Shown here one piece after another: positions 43,591 to 52,265 of a DNA stretch of 64,000 nucleotides. How positions within the stretch are numbered: position 1 is the first letter of the stretch; each line of letters starts with the position of its first letter. The stretch covers positions 186,001 to 250,000 of the forward strand of contig NZ_JAAGLY010000006.1 in assembly GCF_010548375.1 (NCBI RefSeq). Reading direction: 5' to 3'. The translations under genes and the position numbers were made by a program. The DNA is from Streptomyces sp. SID13726. Lineage in GTDB: Bacteria; Actinomycetota; Actinomycetes; Streptomycetales; Streptomycetaceae. The notes beneath the pieces are model-generated. The model searched no databases, was not told the origin of the DNA, and worked only from the letters and a program-made list of their open reading frames with translations.

Positions 43591-44757
43591 TCAGCCGCGG
43601 GCACCCAGCAGGTGGTCCATGGCGAGCTGGTCGAGCTGCTCGAAGGCCATGCCGCGCGCGGCGGCCGCCTCCACGTCGAAGTCCTCGAAGGCGCCGCGGT
43701 CCGCGAGCAGCGCCTTGAGGCCGTCCGCCGCCGTCCGCTGCGCCAGCTCGTCCAGACGCGCGGCACGCAGCGCCTCCTGGACCTGCGGGTCGGCGCGGAA
43801 GGCGGCGGCACGCTCCTTGAGGATCAGGTAGTTGCGCATGCAGCCCGCGGCCGACGCCCAGACGCCGTCGAGGTCCTCGGTACGCGGCGGCTTGAAGTCG
43901 AAGTGCTTGGGACCGGCGTAACCGGCGCTCTCCAGGAGGTCGACGAGCCAGAAGGCGGCCCGCAGGTCACCGGCGCCGAAGCGCAGGTCCTGGTCGTACT
44001 TGATGCCGGACTGGCCGTTGAGGTCGATGTGGAAGAGCTTGCCCGCCCACAGGGCCTGCGCGATGCCGTGCGGGAAGTTCAGCCCGGCCATCTGCTCGTG
44101 GCCGACCTCGGGGTTCACGCCGTACAGCTCGGGGCGCTCCAGGCGCTCGATGAACGCGAGCGCGTGGCCGACGGTGGGCAGGAGGATGTCGCCGCGCGGC
44201 TCGTTCGGCTTGGGCTCGATGGCGAACTTGAGGTCGTAGCCCTGCTCGGTCACGTACTCGCCGAGGAGGTCGAACGCCTCCTTCATGCGGTCCAGCGCGT
44301 CGCGCACGTCCTTGGCGCCGCCGGACTCGGCGCCCTCACGGCCGCCCCAGGCGACGTAGGTCTCGGCGCCGAGCTCGACCGCCAGGTCGATGTTGCGGAT
44401 GGTCTTGCGCAGCGCGTAACGGCGCACGTCACGGTCGTTGGCGGTGAAGGCGCCGTCCTTGAAGACCGGGTGGGTGAAGAGGTTGGTGGTCGCCATCGGC
44501 ACCTTCATGCCGGTCGCGTCCAGGGCCTCACGGAAGCGCTTGATGTGACCCTCGCGCTCGCTGTCCGAGGACCCGAAGGGGATCAGGTCGTCGTCGTGGA
44601 AGGTCACGCCGTGGGCGCCGAGCTCGGCCAGGCGCTGCACCGTCTCGACCGGGTCGAGGGCACGGCGGGTGGCGTCGCCGAACGGGTCCCTTCCCTGCCA
44701 GCCGACGGTCCACAGGCCGAAGGTGAACCTGTCCTCGGGGGTGGGCTGGTAGTTCAT
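43591..44757 (-). CDS. xylA: Xylose isomerase
   Basis: The 388-residue enzyme has the exact length and numbering of Streptomyces xylose (glucose) isomerases. It converts D-xylose to D-xylulose with two divalent metals. H54 and D57 (FHDDD) start ring opening, and E181 and K183 (IEPK) match the known metal and hydride-shift residues; GVNPEVGHEQMAG and HFDFKPPR carry further ligands. It is divergent from xylB and xylR, with a 146-base spacer. That gives the standard actinobacterial xylose unit, expected to be induced by xylose. Confidence 0.98.
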   Translation of the reverse strand: MNYQPTPEDRFTFGLWTVGWQGRDPFGDATRRALDPVETVQRLAELGAHGVTFHDDDLIPFGSSDSEREGHIKRFREALDATGMKVPMATTNLFTHPVFKDGAFTANDRDVRRYALRKTIRNIDLAVELGAETYVAWGGREGAESGGAKDVRDALDRMKEAFDLLGEYVTEQGYDLKFAIEPKPNEPRGDILLPTVGHALAFIERLERPELYGVNPEVGHEQMAGLNFPHGIAQALWAGKLFHIDLNGQSGIKYDQDLRFGAGDLRAAFWLVDLLESAGYAGPKHFDFKPPRTEDLDGVWASAAGCMRNYLILKERAAAFRADPQVQEALRAARLDELAQRTAADGLKALLADRGAFEDFDVEAAAARGMAFEQLDQLAMDHLLGARG

Positions 44758-44821
44758 GACGCGGCTCCTCGCTGCTCCGGACTATTTCGTCATGGCGGTT
44801 TACAAATTAGTATGCGCACAC

Positions 44822-44860
44822 GTCTCTGGGAAGAGACAAGGTGTCTTCGCAGGGAGACAC
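44822..44860. promoter_or_regulatory. Inverted repeats in the xylA-xylB spacer
   Basis: GTCTCT-GGGA-AGAGAC (44822-44837) and GTGTCT-N8-AGACAC (44841-44860) are perfect 6-base dyads in the only spacer available for both promoters. They share the GTxTCT half and are candidate sites for the ROK regulator encoded downstream. An AT-rich tract (TTTACAAATTAG, about 44800-44811) beside them may hold the xylA promoter. Confidence 0.5.
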
Positions 44861-44903
44861 GAGCCGTATCGAGGCCATGAGCCGCACACACAGGGAGAGC
44901 CCG

Positions 44904-46349
44904 ATGTCAGCAGCCGAGGGTCCGCTCGTCGTCGGCGTGGACACGTCCACCCAGTCCACCAAGGCGCTGGTGGTCGACGCGGCCACCGGCCAGGTCGTCG
45001 CGAGCGGCCAGGCACCGCACACCGTCTCCTCCGGGGCGGGCCGTGAAAGCGATCCGCGCCAGTGGTGGGACGCGCTGTCCGAGGCGCTGCGCCAGTGCGG
45101 GGACGCGGCCCGCGAGGCCGCTGCGGTGTCCATCGGGGGCCAGCAGCACGGCCTCGTCACCCTGGACGAGCGGGGCGAGCCGGTACGCCCGGCCATGCTC
45201 TGGAACGACGTGCGCTCGGCCCCTCAGGCCCAGCGGCTGATCGAGGAGCTGGGCGGCCCGAAGGCGTGGGCGGAGCGCACCGGCAGCGTGCCGGGCGCCT
45301 CCTTCACGGTCACGAAGTGGGCCTGGCTCGCCGAGCACGAGCCGGAGGCCCTGCGCGCCACCAAGGCCGTCCGCCTGCCCCACGACTACCTCACCGAGCG
45401 CCTCACCGGCGAGGGCACCACCGACCGCGGCGACGCCTCCGGCACCGGCTGGTGGGCGTCGGCGACCGAGTCGTACGACAGCGAGATCCTCGCTCATGTG
45501 GGGCTCGACCCCGCGCTCCTGCCCCGCGTGGTCCGGCCCGGTGAGGTCGCCGGCACCGTCCGCGACGGCCACGACCTGCCGTTCTCCAAGGGCACCCTGG
45601 TGGCGCCCGGCACCGGTGACAACGCGGCGGCCGCGCTGGGCCTCGGGCTGCGTCCCGGGACGGCGGTGATGAGCCTGGGCACCTCGGGCACGGTGTACGC
45701 CGTGTCGAAGCGGCGCCCCACCGACCCGACCGGCACCGTGGCGGGCTTCGCCGACGCCCACGGCGACTGGCTGCCGCTGGCCTGCACCCTGAACTGCACG
45801 CTTGCCGTGGACCGGGTCGCGGCCCTGCTGAACCTGGACCGCGAGGCCGTCGAGGCGGTCTCCGGACTCACCCTGCTGCCCTACCTGGACGGCGAGCGCA
45901 CGCCGAACCTGCCGAACGCCTCGGGCCTGCTGCACGGACTGCGCCACGACACCACCGGCGGCCAGCTCCTCCAGGCCGCCTACGACGGTGCCGTACAGGC
46001 GCTGCTCGGCGCCCTGGACCTCGTGCTCGACGAGGACGCGGACCGTTCGACGCCGCTGCTGCTGATCGGCGGCGGCGCGCGGGGCACGGCCTGGCAGCAG
46101 ACCGTACGACGGCTCTCGGGGCGTCCCGTCCAGGTGCCCGAGGCCAAGGAGCTGGTCGCGCTCGGTGCCGCCGCCCAGGCCGCCGGACTGCTGACCGGCG
46201 AGGACCCGGGCGCGGTCGCCCGGCGCTGGAACACGGCCGCGGGGCCGGTGCTGGAGGCCGTGGAGCGGGACGACGAGACGCTGGCCAGGATCGCCGGGGT
46301 ACTCTCCGACGCGGCGCCGCTGCTGGAGCGGGGAACCTCTGGGGAGTGA
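44904..46349 (+). CDS. xylB: Xylulokinase
   Basis: The 481-residue FGGY-family kinase phosphorylates D-xylulose to xylulose 5-phosphate for the pentose phosphate pathway. The N-terminal phosphate loop GVDTSTQSTKALVVD (about residues 10-24), GGQQHGLVTLDE, the MLWNDVRS segment, GTGDNAAAALGLG and the adenosine motif LLIGGGARGTAWQQ are all clear. GGGAG precedes the chosen ATG. The xylR gene starts seven bases after its stop, so both are one transcript. Confidence 0.97.
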   Translation: MSAAEGPLVVGVDTSTQSTKALVVDAATGQVVASGQAPHTVSSGAGRESDPRQWWDALSEALRQCGDAAREAAAVSIGGQQHGLVTLDERGEPVRPAMLWNDVRSAPQAQRLIEELGGPKAWAERTGSVPGASFTVTKWAWLAEHEPEALRATKAVRLPHDYLTERLTGEGTTDRGDASGTGWWASATESYDSEILAHVGLDPALLPRVVRPGEVAGTVRDGHDLPFSKGTLVAPGTGDNAAAALGLGLRPGTAVMSLGTSGTVYAVSKRRPTDPTGTVAGFADAHGDWLPLACTLNCTLAVDRVAALLNLDREAVEAVSGLTLLPYLDGERTPNLPNASGLLHGLRHDTTGGQLLQAAYDGAVQALLGALDLVLDEDADRSTPLLLIGGGARGTAWQQTVRRLSGRPVQVPEAKELVALGAAAQAAGLLTGEDPGAVARRWNTAAGPVLEAVERDDETLARIAGVLSDAAPLLERGTSGE

Positions 46350-46356
46350 GGGAGGC

Positions 46357-47565
46357 ATGACCGCACCGCTGCACGACGCCCACCCGGCGGGCCCGGGGCG
46401 CGGCCTGCCCGACACCCAGCAGGGCATGCGCCGCCGCAACCTGGCCCGCGTGATGCACACCGTGAGCGCCGAGGGGCCGCTCTCGCGTGCCGCCGTCGCC
46501 TCGCGCATCGGGCTGACCCGGGCCGCGGTCTCGACCCTCGTCGACGAGCTCATACGCTCGGGGCTCATCGAGGAACTGGGCCCCGAGCGCCCCGGCCGGG
46601 TCGGCAGACCGGGTTCCGCGCTCGCCGTCAGCGGGCGGGGCCCGGCCGGGATAGGCGCCGAGGTCGGCGTCGACCACCTCGCGGTCTGCGCAGTCGATCT
46701 GCGCGGGCAGGTGCGGGCGCGGGTGGTGCGGTACGGAGCGAACCGGGGCCGCTCCCCCGAGCCGGTGATCGCCGAACTCACCGCCCTGGTACGCCGGGTG
46801 GTCGCCGAGGCGGAGGGCGAGGGCCTGTGGCCCGCGGGGCTCGCGGTGGCCGTACCCGGGCTAGTGGCGCGTGACGCCCGGACCGTGGTCCGCGCCCCGA
46901 ACCTCGACTGGCAGGACACCGACCTGGGCACCCTGCTGCCCGAGGACTATCCGCTGACCGTGGGCAACGAGGCCAACTTCGGCGCGCTGGCCGAACTCTG
47001 GCTCGGCGACGGCACCCCGCACGACTTCCTGCACGTCTCGGCGGAGATCGGCATCGGCGCGGCGCTCGTCGTGGACGGGCAGCTGCTGCGCGGCACCCGC
47101 GGTTTCGCGGGCGAGCTGGGCCATGTGCCGGTCCGCCCCGACGGACCCCGCTGCGCGTGCGGCGGGCGCGGCTGTCTGGAGCAGTACGCCGGTGAGGAGG
47201 CGGTGCTGCGGGCGGCAGGACTGGCGCCGGGCGAGGACCGGGTCGGACTGCTCGCGCAGCATGCGGCGGACGGCGACGAGGACGTACGAGGCGCCCTGCG
47301 CGAGGCGGGTGAGGCACTCGGCATCGCGCTGACCGGAGCCGTGAATCTCCTGGACCCGGAGGGCGTGGTGCTCGGGGGCGCGCTGGCCGGACTCGCGCCC
47401 TGGCTGCTGCCGTCGCTGCGGGACGAACTGGCCCGGCGCACGGCCGGTCCAGCCTGTCCGGTGTCCGTGTCCCGGCTGGGCTCGGAGGGACCGCTGCTGG
47501 GGGCCGCGCACTCGGTGGTGCGGGCGGTGCTGGACGACCCTTCGGTTGTGGGCGAACGGGCCTGA
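46357..47565 (+). CDS. xylR: ROK-family transcriptional regulator, probable XylR
   Basis: The 402-residue protein has an N-terminal winged helix (MRRRNLARVMHTVSAEGPLSRAAVASRIGLTRAAVSTLVDEL) and a ROK sugar-binding body. The ROK zinc motif is FAGELGHVPVRPDGPRCACGGRGCLEQYAG with Cys-rich CxCGGRGC. Such proteins repress xyl genes until xylose binds. Being co-transcribed with xylB gives feedback. The most likely target is the spacer 44758-44903. A GC palindrome lies 12 bases after its stop. Confidence 0.93.
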   Translation: MTAPLHDAHPAGPGRGLPDTQQGMRRRNLARVMHTVSAEGPLSRAAVASRIGLTRAAVSTLVDELIRSGLIEELGPERPGRVGRPGSALAVSGRGPAGIGAEVGVDHLAVCAVDLRGQVRARVVRYGANRGRSPEPVIAELTALVRRVVAEAEGEGLWPAGLAVAVPGLVARDARTVVRAPNLDWQDTDLGTLLPEDYPLTVGNEANFGALAELWLGDGTPHDFLHVSAEIGIGAALVVDGQLLRGTRGFAGELGHVPVRPDGPRCACGGRGCLEQYAGEEAVLRAAGLAPGEDRVGLLAQHAADGDEDVRGALREAGEALGIALTGAVNLLDPEGVVLGGALAGLAPWLLPSLRDELARRTAGPACPVSVSRLGSEGPLLGAAHSVVRAVLDDPSVVGERA

Positions 47566-47577
47566 GAGTCCGTCAAC

Positions 47578-47593
47578 CCACCCGATCGGGTGG
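47578..47593. terminator. 16-bp perfect palindrome after xylR
   Basis: CCACCCGATCGGGTGG is a complete palindrome 12 bases after the xylR stop and before the permease gene. It is a short GC-rich stem without a U tract; a weak terminator or binding site. Confidence 0.45.
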
Positions 47594-47598
47594 CCGAG

Positions 47599-47625
47599 TT
47601 ATCCACAGTCCCAAGGTTGTCCACC
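47599..47625 (+). other. Pair of DnaA-box-like 9-mers
   Basis: TTATCCACA (47599-47607) is a perfect DnaA box. TTGTCCACC (47617-47625), 18 bases later on the same strand, matches the Streptomyces-preferred TTGTCCACA but for its last base. They lie in the 156-base spacer between xylR and the permease gene. Confidence 0.5.
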
Positions 47626-47721
47626 GAAACACCAAGCACTCTTCTGCCCGGCCGACGGGCGCCGTACCGTGATTCACGCGAGGCCACAGCTGCCTCGAAC
47701 TGAGGGAATCGGGGGGTGCAC

Positions 47722-49191
47722 ATGTCGGGGGAAACGGCTGCGGAGTTGCGGCGCGACGCCATCGGGCTGCGCGAGGTCCTGTTCCAGAGCGTCACGGCCA
47801 TGGCCCCGGCGGCGGCCGTCGCCGCGTCCATTCCCTCGGGTGCCGCCTTCGCGGGCGGAAGCCTTCCGCTGTCGGTGCTGATCGCGCTGGTGGCCTGTCT
47901 GTTCACCGCGTCCTCGGTCGCCGAGCTGGCACGGCATCTGCCCGCCGCGGGCTCGGTCGCCACCTATGCGGCGCAGGGACTGCATCCGGCGGTGGGCTTC
48001 CTCGTCGGCTGGGGCTATGTGTTCGTGGAGGCCCTGGTCCCACCTCTGCTCCTCCTCCAGCTCGGCTTCACCACGGCCGGCACGCTGCACCAGGAGTGGT
48101 CCTCGTACCCGGCGGACCTGTGGTGGCCGTGGTCACTCGCGGGCGCCGCGATCATCGCGGCCGCCGGATATCTGGGGGTGCGCGCCTCGGCCCGCTTCGG
48201 CACGGTCCTCGGCGTCTTCGAGGTGCTGGTCTTCCTGGTGTTCGCGATCTGGCTGATCGGCAAGGCTGGCGGCGACAACACCCTGTCGGTCTTCGGCACT
48301 TCGCACACCGCCGAGGGGTACGCGGGCCTCAGCGGGGTCTTCGCGGGCTCGGTGTACACCGTGCTGGCCTTCGCCGGATTCGAGGCCGCCGCCCCGCTCG
48401 CCGAGGAGACCAGGGACCCGGGCCGCACGATGCACCGCGCGGTGCTGGGCGCGGCCCTCGCGATCGGCCTGTTCTACGTCCTCACGACCTACGCGATGAC
48501 GGTGTACTACGGCCCGGACCGCTTCAGCGGGTTCGGGGCCTCGGGTGCCGCGTCCTGGGACGGGGTGGCGAGGGCGTCCTTCGGGGCGTTCTGGGTGCTG
48601 GTGTTCCTGGCGGTGGTCAACTCGACGATCGCCAACGCCAACGCGTGCGCCACCGTCTCGACACGGACCGCGTTCGCGCTGGCCCGCATCCGCGTCCTGC
48701 CCCGCGTCCTCGCGACCCTGCATCCCAAGTACCGCTCCCCCCTGGCCGGTATCGCCGTGCAGACCGTCGTGGCGGTCGGCGCGGTGCTGGGCCTGGGCTT
48801 CGGGTACGACCCCGTGACGGCCTTCCTGCTGCTGGCCACCGTGATCGTGACGGTCGTGATCGGCGTCTACATCGTGGTGAACCTCGCCTGTGCCGGCTAC
48901 TTCCTGCGCCGTCGGCGGGAGGCGCTGCGTCCGCTGCGGCACCTGCTGCTGCCCCTGCTCGGCATCGTCGCGTTCGTACCGGCCCTGCTGACCGCGGCCG
49001 GCCTGCCCGTCTTCGACTTCGTCACCGAGCTGACCGCGCCCGTCTCGTACGCCGGGCCGATCGTCGGGGTGTGGATGGCGGCGGGTGCCGTGGTGCTGGT
49101 CGTGCTGCTGCGACGGCACCCGGAACGCATAGCCGAGACCGCCCGCGTCCACCTCGACGAACCCTCCCCGAACGGAGCCGTACAGCGATGA
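47722..49191 (+). CDS. APC-superfamily amino acid/amine permease
   Basis: The 489-residue protein has about twelve membrane helices. The N-terminal IGLREVLFQSVTAMAPAAAVAASIP and the first-helix region are typical of the APC superfamily, as is FAGFEAAAPLAEETRDPGRTMHRAVLGA in helix 6-7. GGGGGG lies five bases before the ATG. The acetamidase gene starts within its stop codon, so the substrate is probably an amine, amide or amino acid converted by that enzyme. No close specificity can be assigned. Confidence 0.9.
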   Translation: MSGETAAELRRDAIGLREVLFQSVTAMAPAAAVAASIPSGAAFAGGSLPLSVLIALVACLFTASSVAELARHLPAAGSVATYAAQGLHPAVGFLVGWGYVFVEALVPPLLLLQLGFTTAGTLHQEWSSYPADLWWPWSLAGAAIIAAAGYLGVRASARFGTVLGVFEVLVFLVFAIWLIGKAGGDNTLSVFGTSHTAEGYAGLSGVFAGSVYTVLAFAGFEAAAPLAEETRDPGRTMHRAVLGAALAIGLFYVLTTYAMTVYYGPDRFSGFGASGAASWDGVARASFGAFWVLVFLAVVNSTIANANACATVSTRTAFALARIRVLPRVLATLHPKYRSPLAGIAVQTVVAVGAVLGLGFGYDPVTAFLLLATVIVTVVIGVYIVVNLACAGYFLRRRREALRPLRHLLLPLLGIVAFVPALLTAAGLPVFDFVTELTAPVSYAGPIVGVWMAAGAVVLVVLLRRHPERIAETARVHLDEPSPNGAVQR

Positions 49192-50201
49192 GAGACCCCC
49201 GGATCCTGACCGTGCGGCCCGAACCCGGCGAGTACGCGTGGACGTTCGGCGGCGCACCACCCGTGGCCCGCATCGCGCCCGGCACCGTGCTCGACCTGTA
49301 CACCGAGGACTGCTTCGCAGGGCGGGTGCGCTCCGAGAAGGACCTGGTGTCCGAGGTCTGCGAGTTCCCCTTCCTCAACCCGCAGACCGGTCCCTTCCAC
49401 ATCGAGGGCGCGGAGCCGGGCGACACGGTCGCCGTGCACTTCGTGTCGATCGAACCGGCCCGGGACTGGGCGGCCTCCACCACCGTCCCGCTCTTCGGGG
49501 CGCTCACCTCGACGCACACCACGGCCACGCTCCAGCCGCCGCTGCCGGAGACCGTGTGGATCTGGCAGCTCGACCGGGCGCGGCGCACGGCGCTGTTCCG
49601 GGCGCACGACAGCGACATCGAGATCGAGCTGCCCATGGACCCGATGCACGGCACCGTCGGCGTGGCCCCCGCCAATCTGGAGGTCCGCTCGGCGCTGGTC
49701 CCCGACGCACACGGCGGGAACATGGACACCCCGGAGATGCGGGCGGGCGTCACCTGCTACCTCGGGGTCAACGTGGAGGGCGCCCTGCTGAGTCTCGGGG
49801 ACGGACATGCCCGGCAGGGCGAGGGCGAGACCTGTGGGGTCGCGGTCGAGTGCGCCATGAACACGGTGGTGATCGTCGAGCTGCTGAAGGGGCTCGCCAC
49901 ACCGTGGCCGCGCATCGAGTCGGACACGCACATCGTCTCGACGGGTTCGGCGCGCCCGCTGGAGGACGCGTTCCGGATATCGCAGCTCGACATCGTGCAG
50001 TGGCTGGTGCGCGACTACGGGTTCAGTGAACTGGACGCGTACCAGTTCGCCACCCAGGCCGTGGAGTCGCCGTTGGCCAACGTGTGCGACACCAACTACA
50101 CCTGCGTGGCGAAGATCCGCAAGGAGTGGCTGCCCGCGCGCGAGACTCACCGCGGGGTGCACGACCGGCTCCGTGAGACCGCGGCGGCCCTGCGGGGCTG
50201 A
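49188..50201 (+). CDS. Acetamidase/formamidase family protein
   Basis: The 337-residue metal-dependent amidase belongs to the FmdA/AmdA family, which hydrolyses formamide, acetamide or related short amides to ammonia and acid. Family markers are HIEGAEPGDTVAVHFVSIEP, LPMDPMHGTVGVAP, VPDAHGGNMDTPEMRAGVTCYLGV and the metal-site segment LSLGDGHARQGEGETCGVAVE. The ATGA overlap with the permease gene indicates an uptake-and-hydrolysis pair for nitrogen or carbon use. Confidence 0.93.
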   Translation: MRDPRILTVRPEPGEYAWTFGGAPPVARIAPGTVLDLYTEDCFAGRVRSEKDLVSEVCEFPFLNPQTGPFHIEGAEPGDTVAVHFVSIEPARDWAASTTVPLFGALTSTHTTATLQPPLPETVWIWQLDRARRTALFRAHDSDIEIELPMDPMHGTVGVAPANLEVRSALVPDAHGGNMDTPEMRAGVTCYLGVNVEGALLSLGDGHARQGEGETCGVAVECAMNTVVIVELLKGLATPWPRIESDTHIVSTGSARPLEDAFRISQLDIVQWLVRDYGFSELDAYQFATQAVESPLANVCDTNYTCVAKIRKEWLPARETHRGVHDRLRETAAALRG

Positions 50202-50230
50202 ACACCGCCGACCCGAAAGGCACTTGATCC

Positions 50231-50830
50231 TTGGAACGCGCAAGGCCTCTGCTCGACAGACGACGGCTGCTGAAGGGGGCCGTCCTGGCCGCCGTACCGT
50301 ACGCGCTGCTTCCCGAGACGCGGGCCGGGGCGCAGCCCCAGCCCGTGGACCAGCCGTACGCCGAGTGGCAGCCGGCCACCCGGTCCAACTACACGGCGGC
50401 GGACCGGCCCTCGTCCCACCGGGTGGACCGGGTGATCATCCACGTCACACAGACCGACTACACCGGCACCCTGGCCATCTTCCGGAACCCTGCGAAGAAG
50501 GTGTCCGCGCACTATGTCGTGCGGTCGGCCGACGGGCACATCGCGCAGTGCGTCCGGGAGGCAGACATCGCCTGGCACGCCGGGAACTGGAGCTACAACA
50601 CCCACAGCATCGGCATCGAGCACGAGGGATGGGTGGACAAGCCCGCTTACTTCACCGACGCCCTGTACGAGGAGTCCGCGCGGCTCACGGCGGACATCTG
50701 CGGGAGATACGGCATCCCCAGGGACCGCGCGCACATCATCGGGCACTACGAGGTGCCGGGTACGGACCACACCGACCCGGGGCCGAACTGGGACTGGGAG
50801 CGCTACATGAGGATGGTCGAACTCGCGTGA
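50231..50830 (+). CDS. Tat-exported N-acetylmuramoyl-L-alanine amidase (Amidase_2/PGRP)
   Basis: The 199-residue protein carries a twin-arginine signal DRRRLLKGAVLAAV (about residues 9-22). The mature domain has the zinc amidase pattern: VIIHVTQTDY with H71, VSAHYVVRSADGHIAQCV, WHAGNWSYNTHSIGIEHEG and HYEVPGTDHTDPGPNWDW. It removes stem peptides from peptidoglycan. The TTG start at 50231 is the only usable one before the signal. It follows the acetamidase gene by 29 bases; functional connection to it is unclear. Confidence 0.9.
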   Translation: MERARPLLDRRRLLKGAVLAAVPYALLPETRAGAQPQPVDQPYAEWQPATRSNYTAADRPSSHRVDRVIIHVTQTDYTGTLAIFRNPAKKVSAHYVVRSADGHIAQCVREADIAWHAGNWSYNTHSIGIEHEGWVDKPAYFTDALYEESARLTADICGRYGIPRDRAHIIGHYEVPGTDHTDPGPNWDWERYMRMVELA

Positions 50831-50892
50831 GGTGCTTGTCGTTCGGGTGACGCCGGTCGAAGAGGTTGTCTGCGCGGGTACCCGGAGTGACG

Positions 50893-52209
50893 ATGTCCTC
50901 AGCCGCATCGCCTTCCGGGGAGGCCGAGTTGAACGATCCGTGGGTGGCCCTGGAACCGGGGGCCGACCCTGCCGAGCGTCTGCGGATGATGCGGCGCGCG
51001 CACGCGACGTTCACCGAGGCGGGCACGGTGCAGCGGCCGGTGCGTCCGGTGGTGGCGGACTCGTGGCGGCGCTCCGCCAGGGCCGGGGTGGGTCCGGACG
51101 GGACGGCGAGCGTCGAGCTGAGCGACGGGGATCTCGGTGCCTACCGGGCCGAGCATCCGCTGGCGCGGGTCATGCCGCTGTTCCGTGAGCTGATGGGGAC
51201 GTTCGCCTCCGACGGGGAGCATCTGCTCGCGGTGTGCGACGAGCACGGCCGGCTGCTGTGGGTCGAGGGCCATGCGTCGACCCGGAAGCAGGCGGGGCGG
51301 ATGAACTTCGTGCCCGGCGCGCGGTGGGCGGAGACCGCCGTCGGGACGAACGCGCCGGGGACCGCGGTCGCGGTGGACCGGCCGGTGCAGGTGTTCGCGG
51401 CCGAGCACTTCATCCGCCGGGTGCAGCCGTGGACCTGCGCGGCGGCACCGGTGCACGACCCGCGGACCGGCCGGGTGCTGGGGGCCGTGGACATCACGGG
51501 TGGGAACGGGCTGGCGCATCCGCACAGTCTGGGGTTCGTCCAGGCGGTCGCGCGGGCCGCCGAGTCCCAGCTGGCGCTGCTTCTGCCGCAGCACCCCGCG
51601 GTCGACGCCCTGGATTTGAGCGTGCTGGGCCGGGACGAGGCGCTGCTGGTCGGCGGGGGCCGCAGGGTCAGGCTGAGCCGGCGGCACAGCGAGATCCTGG
51701 TGCTGCTGGCCCGGCATCCGGAGGGACTGACCGGGGACGAGCTGCTGTGCGCGCTGTACGAGGACGAGTCGGTGCCGCCGGTGACGCTGCGGGCCGAACT
51801 GGCGCGGCTGCGCAGGGCGCTCGGGCCGGGGCTCCTCGCGTCGCGGCCGTACCGGCTGACCGTGCCGGTCGAGTCCGACGTGGCCGTCGTCGAGCGGCGG
51901 CTGGAGAGCGGGGCGGTCACGGAGGCCGCGCGGGCGTACGCCGGTCCGCTGCTGCCGGCCTCCCAGGCCCCGGCGGTGGCACGGCTCAGGCGCCGGGTCG
52001 CCGACGGGCTGCGGACGGCGTTGATCGCCCGCCGCGATCCCGACCTGCTGGCCGACTGGGCGCACGCTCCGTGGGGCGAGGAGGACGTCGACATATGGCG
52101 GGCGCTGGCCGCCGTACGGCCGACGGCGAGCGTGCGGGCCCGGCTGGAGGCGCTGGAGGCGGAGCTGGCCCTGCCGACGGCAACGTGGTTGCAACGTCCG
52201 CGCTCCTAG
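50893..52209 (+). CDS. AcoR-like GAF regulator with winged-helix C-terminus
   Basis: The 438-residue regulator has an N-terminal half like the sensory part of AcoR: SWRRSARAGVGPD, a GAF domain, and GARWAETAVGTNAPGTAVAVDRPVQVFAAEHFIRRVQPWTCAAAPVHDP. The central sigma-54 AAA domain of AcoR is missing. A winged-helix/BTAD-like region (RRHSEILVLLARHPEGLTGDELLCALYEDESVPPVTLRAELARLRRALG) takes its place. It lies 56 bases upstream of an aldehyde dehydrogenase gene and is probably its activator. GGAG lies five bases before the ATG. Confidence 0.85.
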   Translation: MSSAASPSGEAELNDPWVALEPGADPAERLRMMRRAHATFTEAGTVQRPVRPVVADSWRRSARAGVGPDGTASVELSDGDLGAYRAEHPLARVMPLFRELMGTFASDGEHLLAVCDEHGRLLWVEGHASTRKQAGRMNFVPGARWAETAVGTNAPGTAVAVDRPVQVFAAEHFIRRVQPWTCAAAPVHDPRTGRVLGAVDITGGNGLAHPHSLGFVQAVARAAESQLALLLPQHPAVDALDLSVLGRDEALLVGGGRRVRLSRRHSEILVLLARHPEGLTGDELLCALYEDESVPPVTLRAELARLRRALGPGLLASRPYRLTVPVESDVAVVERRLESGAVTEAARAYAGPLLPASQAPAVARLRRRVADGLRTALIARRDPDLLADWAHAPWGEEDVDIWRALAAVRPTASVRARLEALEAELALPTATWLQRPRS

Positions 52210-52265
52210 CCTCACGCGCAGAGCTGCCCAACGGCGGGCAGCGCTGCTGAAGGAGGCAGGCCAGC

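Noticed and set aside
44907..46931. Minus-strand frame opposite xylB and xylR
   Set aside because: Both xyl genes are unambiguous, and the antisense product is low complexity.
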